64,000 nucleotides of DNA from an uncultured Phascolarctobacterium sp. (lineage in GTDB: Bacteria > Bacillota > Negativicutes > Acidaminococcales > Acidaminococcaceae). This document shows, in pieces, positions 44,409 to 55,179 of this stretch. The stretch is taken from assembly GCA_947630795.1 (NCBI GenBank), contig CANRJC010000009.1, forward strand, positions 25,206 to 89,205. The letters run 5' to 3'. The position numbers were made by a program, and so were the translations under genes. Each line of letters starts with the position of its first letter. Within the stretch, counting starts at the first letter, position 1. A model generated the notes under the pieces. It ran no database searches and had not been told where the DNA came from. It worked only from the letters and a program-made list of their open reading frames with translations.

Positions 44409-45932
44409 TTATTCGGTGCGGCTGCTCAAACGCAGGTCCGTGCCGAATATTTTTTTGAACCAACCGGCAAGGCCCGCTGTCTCTTTCAATTCGATGGCGG
44501 CGTTGTCTGTCACTTGCAAGTCCAAACTTGCTCCCGTTTGGTCCCAGGCGGCCTTGAGCGCCCGCACCTGACCGGTCTGAGTGTAGTCCAAAGCTTCCGC
44601 CAAGCCCAGCAGCACCGCCAATTTATTGATCACCGACCAATTGCTCTTGCTGAGCATTTCTTGATAAAACTTGCTGCGAAAATAATTTTTGGCGATGCCG
44701 TTATGCCAGCCGGCCACCGCGGCCGTCATCAACTGCTCTTTGTGGCTGAGGCCGAAGAGAGGCGCATTTTGGATCAGGTAGGCGCTGTGGCGGGCATGGC
44801 TGTAATAATTGACGGTGATGCCCACATCGTGCAAGAGAGCCGCCGTCTCCAAAAGTTTGCGGCTGCCGCTGCGCAGCCCGTGCAGTTTTTTCCAGCCGTC
44901 GAATAAATTCAGAGCCAAGGCCGCCACCCGGCGGGCGTGGGGGATGTCCGCCACGTAAAACTTCAAAATGTTTTCTCTGCTCCTTTCCAAAATATCGGGA
45001 GCGATGAGGGGCAGGTCCCAGGCGGCGGCGTAGTCTTGATAGAAGAGGCCCTCTCTTAAGCCGCAGCCGGAGATCGTCAAAGTTTTGCAGCCGGTGACTT
45101 CCAAAAGACAGGCCACTATGCTGCTGCCCGCCAAAATGATGTCGCTCCTCTCTTTGCTCAGGCCCGAGATCTGCAGTCGCTGCTTGGGCGTGGTGGCCCG
45201 CATCTTGGCGAAATAATTTTGAAAGAGCGGCAGCCTGATCTGATAATTGTGGAGCTTGATATTGGGATACCTTTGGGCTCTTTGGATGATCTTGGCGACG
45301 GTGCGGGCCGTGCCTCCCACCCCGATCAAAGGCAGCCCCTTTTGCTGCAGCCAAGGATGCTCCGCCAGCTTCTCTTTTAAAAAAGCGGCAAGTTTTTGAT
45401 ATGCTTCGGGGCTCATCTGCTCTTTGGTGCCGAAAAGCTCCGTGGTGTTCACCGCCCCGTAGGGCAGGCTCACCGCCTCCTGCAAACGGCGGTGCTTGAA
45501 ATAGATGAGTTCGGTGGAGCCGCCGCCCAGGTCGAAGATGATGCCGCTGTCTGCGGGCAGAGTGTTGATGACCCCCAGATAGCTGTTGTAAGCTTCGGTC
45601 TCGCCGGGGATGATCTCTAATTTTATGCCGCAGCTTTTTTCTACGGCAGCCGCCAGTTCCCGCCCGTTGACCGCATTGCGGATGGCTGCCGTGGCCACGG
45701 CGATGATCTTATCCGCCTTATAGAGGCGGCACATGTGGGCGAAGTTGGCCATGGCAGCGACGGTGGCGGCAAAAGCTTCGGGGGTCAGCCGCTGGTTTTC
45801 GTCCACTTTTTGAGCGAGGCGCAAACTTTCTTTTTGGTTGTAGACCAGGTTATAGGCGCCGTTTTTGTAGATGCGGCTGATGACCAGCCGGGCCGAGTTG
45901 GAGCCCACGTCGATGATGGCGATCCGTTGCAA
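44409..45932 (-). CDS. ppx: Exopolyphosphatase (Ppx/GppA)
   Basis: Releases phosphate from polyphosphate or cleaves pppGpp. I propose a TTG start at 45932, preceded by GGGGAG, giving 507 residues (E. coli Ppx has 513). Motifs: IIDVGSNSARLVI, IIPGETEAYNSYLGV with the catalytic Glu, FDLGGGSTELIYF, and a C-terminal HD-like domain ALLHDVGITVNYYSHARHSAYL. The gene is divergent from a Ppx-like paralogue and ppk1. Confidence 0.92.
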   Translation of the reverse strand: MQRIAIIDVGSNSARLVISRIYKNGAYNLVYNQKESLRLAQKVDENQRLTPEAFAATVAAMANFAHMCRLYKADKIIAVATAAIRNAVNGRELAAAVEKSCGIKLEIIPGETEAYNSYLGVINTLPADSGIIFDLGGGSTELIYFKHRRLQEAVSLPYGAVNTTELFGTKEQMSPEAYQKLAAFLKEKLAEHPWLQQKGLPLIGVGGTARTVAKIIQRAQRYPNIKLHNYQIRLPLFQNYFAKMRATTPKQRLQISGLSKERSDIILAGSSIVACLLEVTGCKTLTISGCGLREGLFYQDYAAAWDLPLIAPDILERSRENILKFYVADIPHARRVAALALNLFDGWKKLHGLRSGSRKLLETAALLHDVGITVNYYSHARHSAYLIQNAPLFGLSHKEQLMTAAVAGWHNGIAKNYFRSKFYQEMLSKSNWSVINKLAVLLGLAEALDYTQTGQVRALKAAWDQTGASLDLQVTDNAAIELKETAGLAGWFKKIFGTDLRLSSRTE

Positions 45933-46186
45933 GCTGCTCTCTCCCCTTTCGACGAAGAGCCGAGGGCCGAAGCCTTCGGGCCGAAATGCGGCTGAAAAAT
46001 TTTCGCGCTCTGCTTTTGCAGTCATTGAAGTTATTACCCGCCGCGGGATAAATTCCTGCCGTTTTTGCAAAAGCGGCGGCGGCTTTTAAGATAAATTTAA
46101 AAAGCGCAGTATTATTCTCGGCGCAGGCAGGAATTATTATACGATATAGAGAAGATTTTTTAGATATGAAACGGGGGAGTCCTGCG

Positions 46187-47737
46187 ATGAAGAAAAAGTC
46201 ATACACTACCTTCGCCGCCATCCATCTGGGCTCGGAAAAGATCAGCATGCAGATCGTCGAGTACCGCAGCACCGACCGCTGCAAGATCGTCGAACGCTGC
46301 GAGCGGAGCGTGCACATCGGCGAAGAGACCTTCAAAAATAAAAATATCTCTTTCGCTACGGTGAACGAGATCTGCGACATCCTGCTGGGCTTTAAGATCC
46401 TGATGAAAGAATGCGGGGCGGAAGAATACAGCCTGCAGGCCACCACCGCCGTGCGGGAAGCTTTGAACCAGCCTTCGGTGCTGGACCAGATCTATTGCCG
46501 CACCGGCCTGAAGGTGGACGTGGTGGATCTGCCCATGGAGATCTACACCACCTACATCGCCGTCCGCAACACTTTGAAAAAAGAAAAGATCTCCACCGAC
46601 AGAGAAGGCATTTTGCTGATGGACATCTCTTCCGGCGGCTTGGGCCTCGTCTATATCAAAGACGAAAAGATCGAATATCAGCAGGACTTTCACGTGGGGG
46701 CCATCCGCATCAAAGAAAGCTACGAGCGGAACAAAAGAGAGAGCACTCACTTCAACAGAGCCCTCACCGAATTCCTCTCCAGCACTTTCAGCCCCATCAG
46801 CAAAGAACTGGGCGTGGAGAAGGTCCGTTATCTGGTGCTGTCCGGCACGGAGACCCTCTTGCTTTTAAAAGTTTTGGGCCTGGAGCCCGGGCAGGATATC
46901 TACCGCATCAAGGCCGAGACCTTCCACGACTTTTTCGCCAACATCCAAGCTTTCAACGTGTCGCAGTTGATGCAGGTCTACTCTCTTTCGGAAAATGCGG
47001 CGGAATTGGTGCTGCCCATCACCATCCTCTACGAGCAGTTGCTGAACCTCATCCCCGCAGAAGAGATCATCATCACCTCCGACCGCTTCATCGACGGCAT
47101 CCAGCTCTTGCACATCGGCCGCAAGACCGACGAAGCCTTGTGCAAAGAATGGGAGCGGGAGCTGATCAGCCTCTTCCACTGCCTGGGCAGCCACTTTCAT
47201 TACGATAAAGCTCATGCCTGTCAGGTAGAGAGCCTCGCCCTCGCCATTTTCGACAAAGTGGCGAAAGATTACGGCATGGGCCAAAGAGAGCGCCTGCTGC
47301 TGCGGGGCACCGCCCTCTTGCACGACGTGGGGAAATTCGTCAATCTGCGCAGTCACTCCCGCTACAGCTACGATCTCATCATCAGCAGCGATCTTTTGGG
47401 CTTCAGCGAAGAAGATCGGCGCATCATCGCTCTTGCTTCCTACTACTCTGCCCATCTGCTCTTCGAGACCGGCAACAAGCGGGCCCCCGAGGTGCCCATG
47501 CGGCTGGTCTCCATCGTAGGCAAACTCGCCGCCATCGTGCGGCTGGCCGATGCATTAGACCGCAGCTATCTGCAAAAAGTGAAGCGCTGTCAAGTGAGCA
47601 TCCGCGACAAAGTGCTGACCATCGCTGTGGATGTTCCCGTCAATTTCACTCTGGAAGAATGGACCTTCGCCAATAAAGCCGATGCTTTCACCGCCGTCTA
47701 CGGCCTCAAAGTGCAGTTGGAACGCATCGTTAAATAG
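46187..47737 (+). CDS. Ppx/GppA-like protein with altered phosphate-binding motifs and HD domain
   Basis: A 516-residue paralogue of Ppx directly before ppk1. The fold is kept but the first motif reads FAAIHLGSEKISMQI instead of IDxGSNSxR, and the third reads LLMDISSGGLGLVYI instead of DxGGGSxE. The Glu-bearing MEIYTTYIAV segment remains. The C-terminal HD domain is intact (ALLHDVGKFVNLRSHSRYS). It could be a sensor or scaffold, or an HD phosphohydrolase that has lost Ppx activity. ATG 46187 has GGGGGAG upstream. Confidence 0.82.
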   Translation: MKKKSYTTFAAIHLGSEKISMQIVEYRSTDRCKIVERCERSVHIGEETFKNKNISFATVNEICDILLGFKILMKECGAEEYSLQATTAVREALNQPSVLDQIYCRTGLKVDVVDLPMEIYTTYIAVRNTLKKEKISTDREGILLMDISSGGLGLVYIKDEKIEYQQDFHVGAIRIKESYERNKRESTHFNRALTEFLSSTFSPISKELGVEKVRYLVLSGTETLLLLKVLGLEPGQDIYRIKAETFHDFFANIQAFNVSQLMQVYSLSENAAELVLPITILYEQLLNLIPAEEIIITSDRFIDGIQLLHIGRKTDEALCKEWERELISLFHCLGSHFHYDKAHACQVESLALAIFDKVAKDYGMGQRERLLLRGTALLHDVGKFVNLRSHSRYSYDLIISSDLLGFSEEDRRIIALASYYSAHLLFETGNKRAPEVPMRLVSIVGKLAAIVRLADALDRSYLQKVKRCQVSIRDKVLTIAVDVPVNFTLEEWTFANKADAFTAVYGLKVQLERIVK

Positions 47738-47750
47738 GGGATGACTTATC

Positions 47751-49904
<2,154 letters not shown>

Positions 49905-49938
49905 AAAAAGCCGGGGAAAAATTTTTACTGCTTACGGC

Positions 49939-49976
49939 AAAGACCGCCTGTCCTTTCGGACAGACGGTCTTTTATC
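49939..49976 (+). terminator. Terminator after ppk1
   Basis: AGACCGCCTGTCC (from 49941) pairs, with one mismatch, to GGACAGACGGTCT (49958-49970), followed by TTT. Confidence 0.8.
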
Positions 49977-50074
49977 GTCTTCGTCTCGTTTTTTTAAGAC
50001 CGGCGGCAAAAAAGTCGCTGGCAGCGGGAGCTCATCTTTTTTGCCGGCTCCTTCTTTTTTAACGGCTGCGATCT

Positions 50075-51529
50075 TTATTTTGTGTGGATGTCGTCGCCCG
50101 CCTGCTTATTGGGAGCGGCCTGGGCATATTTGGTGAGGGCCACCTTGGTGATGCGGAAATCGCCGATGGCCCCGGGGCCGTCGATGCAGCCGTTGGGACA
50201 GGCCATGCCCTCGAAATAACTGCAGTCCAGTTTTCCTGCGGCGGCGGCCTTCAGATCTCTCAGGCAATTATCCAGCCCGGCGGCATAATGGGCCAACCGC
50301 ACCTCGCCGCCCTGAGCTTCCACCGTGTCCTTCACGGCGGCGGTGACGCCGGCTGTGAGAGGGAAGCCCAAGCCCAAAAGGGAAGCGTCTCTCGTGTAGT
50401 CGGCGCTGCTCTCTTCGGCCACTTTGATATCTTTGCCCTCCAAAAGGCAGAGCAGTTCTTCGAAGGTCAGCACGTAATTGATCACGTCTCTGTGCTCGCG
50501 GCCCTCGTTCTTTTTGGCGATGCAGGGACCGATGAAGACGGTCACCGCATAAGGATAGAGTTTTTTCACTCTTTTGCCGGCGGAGACCATGGGCGAATCG
50601 GTCTCGGACACCAGGTGAACGGCCTCGGGCAGATGCTGCTTCACCATGCGCACGAAAGCCGGGCAGCAGGAGCTGGTCATCAGGCTCTGCTCGGCCGGCA
50701 CTTTTTCGATGTATTCGGCCGCTTCTTTCACGCTGGTGATGTCGGCCCCCATGCCCACTTCGATCATATCTGCGAAGCCGGCGGCCTTCAGGGCGGAATA
50801 GACCTGCCCCATGCCCACCTTGAAACCGAACTGACCGGTGACGGAAGGGGCCACCAAAGCGATGACCTGCTTGCCGGCCTGGATCTCTCTTATCACTCTG
50901 ACGATGCTGCTGCGCTCGTCGATGGCCCCGAAGGGGCAGGCGGCCCGGCAAGACCCGCAGGCCACGCATTTATCGTGATCGATCACCGCCTTGCGGTCCG
51001 CACCGATGGTTATGGCGCCCAAAGCGCAGGCCCGCACGCAGGGGCGGTGGATCTCCAAAATGGCGTTATAAGGACACACCTGTTTGCAGCGGCCGCATTC
51101 CACGCATTTTTCTCTGTCGATGAAGGCCCTGTTCTGCACCATGCTGATGGCCCCCTTGGGGCAGTTGCTCATGCATTTGTGGGCGATGCAGTGGCGGCAC
51201 ATGTCGGTGACGAAGTAACTTTCGATGGGGCACTGGTCGCAGGCCGCCGGCAGCACGTCGATGATGGGCAGGCTGTCATCCGCAGGGGTCTGCAGGGTCT
51301 TTTTGGCGGCATTGATGATGTTGCTGTCGCAGGATTGATCGAGAGCCATGTCGATGCGGTTCTTCAACACCGCTCTTTCTTTGTAGACGCAGCAGCGCAG
51401 CCGCGGCGTCTCCTCCGTCACTTCCTGCAAAATGTCGTAGACATGATCCACCAGCTCGTCGTTCCAAGTGTAGCGGGCCAAATGCTCCAGCACCATGCGG
51501 CGCAATTGAGTTACGGCAGTTATCTCCAT
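50075..51529 (-). CDS. Monomeric [FeFe] hydrogenase, group B-like
   Basis: A 484-residue enzyme interconverting protons and H2. Residues about 120-215 hold several 4Fe-4S binding motifs (CRHCIAHKCMSNCP, CVECGRCKQVCP, CVACGSCRAACP). The H-cluster signatures are L1 TSCCPAFV, L2 GPCIAKKNEG and L3 GMACPNGCIDGPG. L1 and L3 differ from the TSCCPGW/ACPGGCxxGGGQ of group A, pointing to group B. No hydEFG maturases lie in the window. AGGAG precedes the ATG. Confidence 0.88.
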   Translation of the reverse strand: MEITAVTQLRRMVLEHLARYTWNDELVDHVYDILQEVTEETPRLRCCVYKERAVLKNRIDMALDQSCDSNIINAAKKTLQTPADDSLPIIDVLPAACDQCPIESYFVTDMCRHCIAHKCMSNCPKGAISMVQNRAFIDREKCVECGRCKQVCPYNAILEIHRPCVRACALGAITIGADRKAVIDHDKCVACGSCRAACPFGAIDERSSIVRVIREIQAGKQVIALVAPSVTGQFGFKVGMGQVYSALKAAGFADMIEVGMGADITSVKEAAEYIEKVPAEQSLMTSSCCPAFVRMVKQHLPEAVHLVSETDSPMVSAGKRVKKLYPYAVTVFIGPCIAKKNEGREHRDVINYVLTFEELLCLLEGKDIKVAEESSADYTRDASLLGLGFPLTAGVTAAVKDTVEAQGGEVRLAHYAAGLDNCLRDLKAAAAGKLDCSYFEGMACPNGCIDGPGAIGDFRITKVALTKYAQAAPNKQAGDDIHTK

Positions 51530-51578
51530 CGCGGCTCCTCCTCGAAATAATATGATAAAATCGGTCGCGGCACTTTTG

Positions 51579-51956
51579 TCAATGTTTGCCTTCCCGTTCC
51601 AACAGCTGCTTGATGCCGCTGTAGGTCTCGGGGCTGATGATGTGTTCGATGCGGCAGGCGTCTTTGGCGGCGATCTCTTCGTCTACGCCCAGCACTTCGT
51701 TGATGAAACGGCTGAGAGTGACGTGGCGGTCCAAGACCGCGGCCGCTTTTTTGGCTCCCTCTTTGGTGAGCACGATGCGTCCGTCCGGTTCCATGATGAT
51801 GTAATTATCCCGCTTCAAGATGCTCATGGCGCGGCTGACGCTGGCCTTGGTGAAATCCATTTCGTTGGCGACGTCGATAGAACGGACGCTGCCGTTGCGT
51901 TTGGTCAAGATGAGGATGGTCTCCAAATAATTTTCTCCGGATTCTAACAAAGACAT
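51579..51956 (-). CDS. DtxR/MntR family metal-dependent regulator
   Basis: A 125-residue regulator lacking the SH3 domain, like MntR. The N-terminal winged helix is SGENYLETILILTKRNGSVRSIDVANEMDFTKASVSRAM; the dimer domain includes LDRHVTLSRFINEVLGVDEEIAAKDACRIEHIIS with the metal-ligand His and Glu positions. It represses when Mn(II) or Fe(II) is bound. It lies upstream of the hydrogenase gene on the same strand, about 50 bp away. Confidence 0.9.
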   Translation of the reverse strand: MSLLESGENYLETILILTKRNGSVRSIDVANEMDFTKASVSRAMSILKRDNYIIMEPDGRIVLTKEGAKKAAAVLDRHVTLSRFINEVLGVDEEIAAKDACRIEHIISPETYSGIKQLLEREGKH

Positions 51957-51988
51957 AAGAAAGGCCTCCTTATCCGTATCTCTCTAAT

Positions 51989-52016
51989 ATTTTAACACGT
52001 ATCCTAAAAATGTAAA
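51989..52016 (-). promoter_or_regulatory. Promoter and possible operator of the DtxR-family gene
   Basis: Minus strand -35 TTTACA (52011-52016), 16-bp spacer, -10 TAAAAT (51989-51994). An imperfect dyad with TTTTA and TAAAA arms (51990-52009) covers the -10 and spacer, where a self-repressing DtxR/MntR protein could bind. Confidence 0.5.
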
Positions 52017-52182
52017 GAATTTTACCGCCGTTATAAACGAGGGGAGAAAGCGGCCCTCTCTTTTTGTCGAAAAAACGATCTTTTCACCGCCGAGCCGACG
52101 CTGCGGCTTTGGCTGAAAAAGCGTCCGCTGCCGCCGCCCTTAGTCGCAAACTTTCGGCTCACCGTCAAAAAGTCGGACCTAA

Positions 52183-52212
52183 AATAAAAACGGCGCCGCT
52201 CGCGCGGCGCCT
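52183..52212 (-). terminator. Terminator of the tRNA pair
   Basis: GGCGCCGC (52192-52199) pairs perfectly with GCGGCGCC (52204-52211). The minus strand continues into GTTTTTATTTT. Confidence 0.85.
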
Positions 52213-52223
52213 CCTTCGGCTCG

Positions 52224-52300
52224 TGGTGTTCCCGGGCGGATTCGAACCGCCGATCTTCCGCTTAGGAGGCGGCTGCACTATCCTGCTGTGCTACGGAAAC
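52224..52300 (-). tRNA. tRNA-Arg (anticodon CCT)
   Basis: 77 nt with CCA encoded. Acceptor GTTTCCG pairs with CGGGAAC (one G-T). The anticodon loop CTCCTAA gives CCT, reading AGG. T-arm GGCGGTTCGAATCCGCC is intact. It lies six bases after tRNA-Leu on one transcript. Confidence 0.95.
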
Positions 52301-52306
52301 AGCTTG

Positions 52307-52395
52307 TGGTGCGAGCGACAGGGATCGAACCTGCACGCCGTGAAGAGGGCGCTAGATCCTAAGTCTAGTGCGTCTGCCAGTTCCGCCACGCTCGC
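52307..52395 (-). tRNA. tRNA-Leu (anticodon TAG)
   Basis: Class II tRNA, 89 nt with CCA. Acceptor GCGAGCG pairs with CGCTCGC. Stem CTAGA/TCTAG holds loop CTTAGGA, so the anticodon is TAG, reading CUA. Long variable arm present. Confidence 0.96.
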
Positions 52396-52408
52396 ATCGT
52401 TCGAACTT

Positions 52409-52437
52409 ATGATACCTTAAAGCCTTTTCTTTGTCAA
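52409..52437 (-). promoter_or_regulatory. Promoter of the tRNA-Leu/tRNA-Arg pair
   Basis: Minus strand -35 TTGACA (52432-52437), 17-bp spacer, -10 TATCAT (52409-52414). Confidence 0.8.
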
Positions 52438-52496
52438 TAGAAAGGGCCGGACGAGCTTTGGCTGATAACTTCGCGATCCTTTTGCAAAGGCTGCTC

Positions 52497-53153
52497 TCAC
52501 GGCCGCTTATTTAAAAAAGCAACGGCCCAGGCCCCGTCGATCCCTTGCGTCTTGTCTGCGAGCAGGGGCGGCAGCTCGGGCCCGTAGAGCTCGACTGCCC
52601 GCCGATAAAGATCGTTTTGCTTAAGATCGATGGCCGCTGCGACTTTCCCGCCGCTGTAAAAAAGGAGCAGGTCTTCTTTATTTTTGCCTTGAGCGTAGAA
52701 GATGGCGTCCAGCTTCAGCTCGGGGTGCTCTTCCGCTATCTTTTTTTGATAAGTGACTTTGATCACTTCCACTATCCTGTCGTCCCAGCCCCGTTCGAAG
52801 ATCATGACCTTCTCCCGCAGAGAATTCTGATCGTTCACGATGCGCTGTATGTAGTCCAGCTGCCCCAACAGTTCGCCGTGCTCTCGGAAAAAGACCGCCG
52901 CCGGGCTCGGCCCCCCGGCATCCAAGCCGCCCAAAAAGCTGAGCATGAGCCGTTTGCCGCTGTCGTAATAGAGCATGTAGTAGCTGATCTGCTCTTTGCG
53001 GCCGCAGGAAGGGCAGGTGAAGGTGAAGAGGGACCCGTCCAACACTTTTTCTTTTAAATAAACATTGCTGCCGTCTACGCTGTCGTAAACGGTGAAGCTG
53101 CTTTCGGCGCCGCAGCCGGGGCACACGATAGTTTCCCGATGTTTTTCGGACAT
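52497..53153 (-). CDS. CpXC domain protein
   Basis: A 218-residue soluble protein. The N-terminal CpXC zinc domain is clear: TIVCPGCGAESSFTVYDSV, then FTFTCPSCGRKEQISYYMLYYD. The rest (about 85-218) is helical and without a recognised fold. Function unknown. It is a single-gene unit between the tRNA pair and an AbrB-type transporter. Confidence 0.85.
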   Translation of the reverse strand: MSEKHRETIVCPGCGAESSFTVYDSVDGSNVYLKEKVLDGSLFTFTCPSCGRKEQISYYMLYYDSGKRLMLSFLGGLDAGGPSPAAVFFREHGELLGQLDYIQRIVNDQNSLREKVMIFERGWDDRIVEVIKVTYQKKIAEEHPELKLDAIFYAQGKNKEDLLLFYSGGKVAAAIDLKQNDLYRRAVELYGPELPPLLADKTQGIDGAWAVAFLNKRP

Positions 53154-53237
53154 GATGTATCCTCTCCTTCAAAGAAAGCCGCAAATTTTAAAATATCTCT
53201 TTTTTTATTCGCCCTCTACCCCTTTTCTTCCTCTATA

Positions 53238-53281
53238 AAAAAATTTGCGGCCCCAAAAGTAAAACTTCTGCGGCCGCAGCC
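53238..53281 (-). terminator. Terminator after the AbrB transporter gene
   Basis: TGCGGCC (53246-53252) pairs with GGCCGCA (53272-53278). On the minus strand the hairpin runs into AATTTTTTT. Confidence 0.75.
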
Positions 53282-53316
53282 GAAAAATTTTTAAAGTCGA
53301 CACGAAGATCCGGCGC

Positions 53317-54360
53317 TCAGCTTTCTGCTCCTCCCCAACGTTTGAGACAAAAGTCCACCAAAAAGGGAGCGCTGAAATTGATGATGAGCATCCGCACGAT
53401 CTGATAGGTGAGGATGACGGACACGTCTTCTCCCATGCTGAGGCCGGCCAGGGTCATCTCCGCCGTGCCTCCCGGGGCCATGGCCAAAAAGGCGGTGATC
53501 AAAGTGAAATGATAGCGAGCGGAGAGCACGTAGGCCATGCCGATGCTGATGACGATCATGAAGACGGTGCCCAGCACCACGCAGGGGATGGTGTCCTTGG
53601 CCTTCATCATCCGCTCCGGGTCCAGATGCATGCCCATGTGCAGGCCGATGGAAAGCTGAGCCGGGCACATCAGCCAGCCGGGCACCGGCTGCACGTCCGA
53701 CACCGCCACGGAAAAGACGGCGGTGCAGAGGATGGTGCCCAAAAGCACGGGGATGGGGATGTGCAGCTTCTTGCCCAAAAAAGTTCCCGCTGCGGCCAAA
53801 GGCACCAGGCAGAGCCAATGAAGACCGCCGTGATCGGGCATCACCAGCGAAGAGCCTGTCACCTGCGCGCCTAAAAGATAAATGACCAAAAAGGGCACGC
53901 TGACGATGACGCCTATCACCCTGATCAACTGCATCACCATCACCACGTTGGGGTTGAGGCGATGATCTTCTTCCGCCAGCAGCATGGCCAGCATGAAACC
54001 GCCGGGCACCATGCCCAAAAGACAGCTGGGCAGATCTTCCTTGGTGAGTTTGGCGGAAAGAAAGGCCAGGGCGATGCCGGCGGCGAAGACCAAAAAGGTG
54101 GCTTCCAACAGCCCCGACAGCTGCGCCAAAAAATTGTTCCAGGCGCTGCCGTCGAAACTGCCGCCGATGCCGTAGCCTGCCACCATCAGGCCGACTTCCT
54201 GCAGCTGTTTGGGCCAGGTCAGGGCCAGTTTATGAAAAAATATCTTGCAGCAGAGGGCGGCGCCGATGCCGCCCAAAAGATAGGGGATGGGGATGCGAAA
54301 AGCGTTGAGCAAAGTGCCGAGGGCCAAAGCCGCCGCAAAAAGGATGACGCGATAAAGCAA
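53317..54360 (-). CDS. AbrB family membrane transporter
   Basis: A 347-residue membrane protein with about ten spans in two repeated halves, each carrying the AbrB duplication motif (IPIPYLLGGIGAAL near the start and IPIPVLLGTILCTAV near residue 205). MVPGGFMLAMLLAEE and MAPGGTAEMTLAG are the matched loops. The family (formerly AmoA-like) includes YjgN/AbrB-type putative exporters; the substrate is unknown. It may share a transcript with the upstream thioesterase gene. Confidence 0.88.
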   Translation of the reverse strand: MLYRVILFAAALALGTLLNAFRIPIPYLLGGIGAALCCKIFFHKLALTWPKQLQEVGLMVAGYGIGGSFDGSAWNNFLAQLSGLLEATFLVFAAGIALAFLSAKLTKEDLPSCLLGMVPGGFMLAMLLAEEDHRLNPNVVMVMQLIRVIGVIVSVPFLVIYLLGAQVTGSSLVMPDHGGLHWLCLVPLAAAGTFLGKKLHIPIPVLLGTILCTAVFSVAVSDVQPVPGWLMCPAQLSIGLHMGMHLDPERMMKAKDTIPCVVLGTVFMIVISIGMAYVLSARYHFTLITAFLAMAPGGTAEMTLAGLSMGEDVSVILTYQIVRMLIINFSAPFLVDFCLKRWGGAES

Positions 54361-54490
54361 AGCTGTTCTCTCCTTAGGCCCGCCTTTTTTCAGACAGGCG
54401 CAATTTTTTCTTCGATCGTTCGCTGCCCCTGCCTTTGCGGCAGAAGCAAAAACTTTTTTTGAAGACGCCGCTGCTTCGAAAGATGAGCGG

Positions 54491-54943
54491 TCACCATTTT
54501 TCGGGTATACCGGGGAAGACGGCGATGGTGAGCATGCCGGCGGTGCCCAAGGCTGCCAGCTTGCCGGTGTCCCGGTCTTTCACTTCGATAGTGAGGTTGA
54601 CCTTGCCGTCTTTGTTGCCGATGACCCGCGCCGTGGCTTCTGCGAAATGCCCTACCGGGCAGGAGCTGATGAACTGCACCGAAAGAGCCACCGTCACCAC
54701 TCTTTTGCCGATGCTGGCGGCGGCGATGCCGGTGGCGTTGTCTGCCAAAGTCAGCAAAAGCCCGCCGTGCAATTTGCCGTTCAAATTGGAGTGCCGCCAC
54801 TCTTCCACTTGCAGCCCCACCGTGGCCGTTCCGCAGCCGATGTGAAGGATCTTGATGCCGCAGCACTGCATGAAACCGTTATGAGAATAGATCTCGCTGA
54901 CCTGTTCTGCGATCTGCTCCGGTGTTAATCGAGCCTCACTCAT
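54491..54943 (-). CDS. PaaI family hotdog thioesterase
   Basis: A 150-residue acyl-CoA thioesterase fold protein. The hallmark is NGKLHGGLLLTLADNATGIAA: the HGG loop and the Asp two turns on are the active-site region. The final strand set VALSVQFISSCPVGHFAEATARVI is also typical. It would release CoA from an aryl- or acyl-CoA. AAGGCC and GAGG lie before the ATG. Confidence 0.88.
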   Translation of the reverse strand: MSEARLTPEQIAEQVSEIYSHNGFMQCCGIKILHIGCGTATVGLQVEEWRHSNLNGKLHGGLLLTLADNATGIAAASIGKRVVTVALSVQFISSCPVGHFAEATARVIGNKDGKVNLTIEVKDRDTGKLAALGTAGMLTIAVFPGIPEKW

Positions 54944-55179
54944 GTCAAGGCCTCCTCTGCATTACCTATATTATACTTAGCTCTGCTTTAAGTGTAAAAC
55001 ATTAAATTATTTTTGCTTCGAAACCTTTTGCCGTCGGCTTTTTTCTTCGCGCCTTTTCCTCCTTTCACTCCTGCTTTTTCATCAAGACCGGGCCCGAAGC
55101 GGATCCGGCTTTTTATTTTGACTTTTTTCTTCCGTTGCTCAGTTGTTGGATTTCTGCCTGTCCCGCCGGAAGGGGCGGC

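Noticed and set aside
50084..51550. Plus-strand ORF of 488 codons
   Set aside because: Antisense shadow of the hydrogenase gene, whose cluster motifs are unmistakable.
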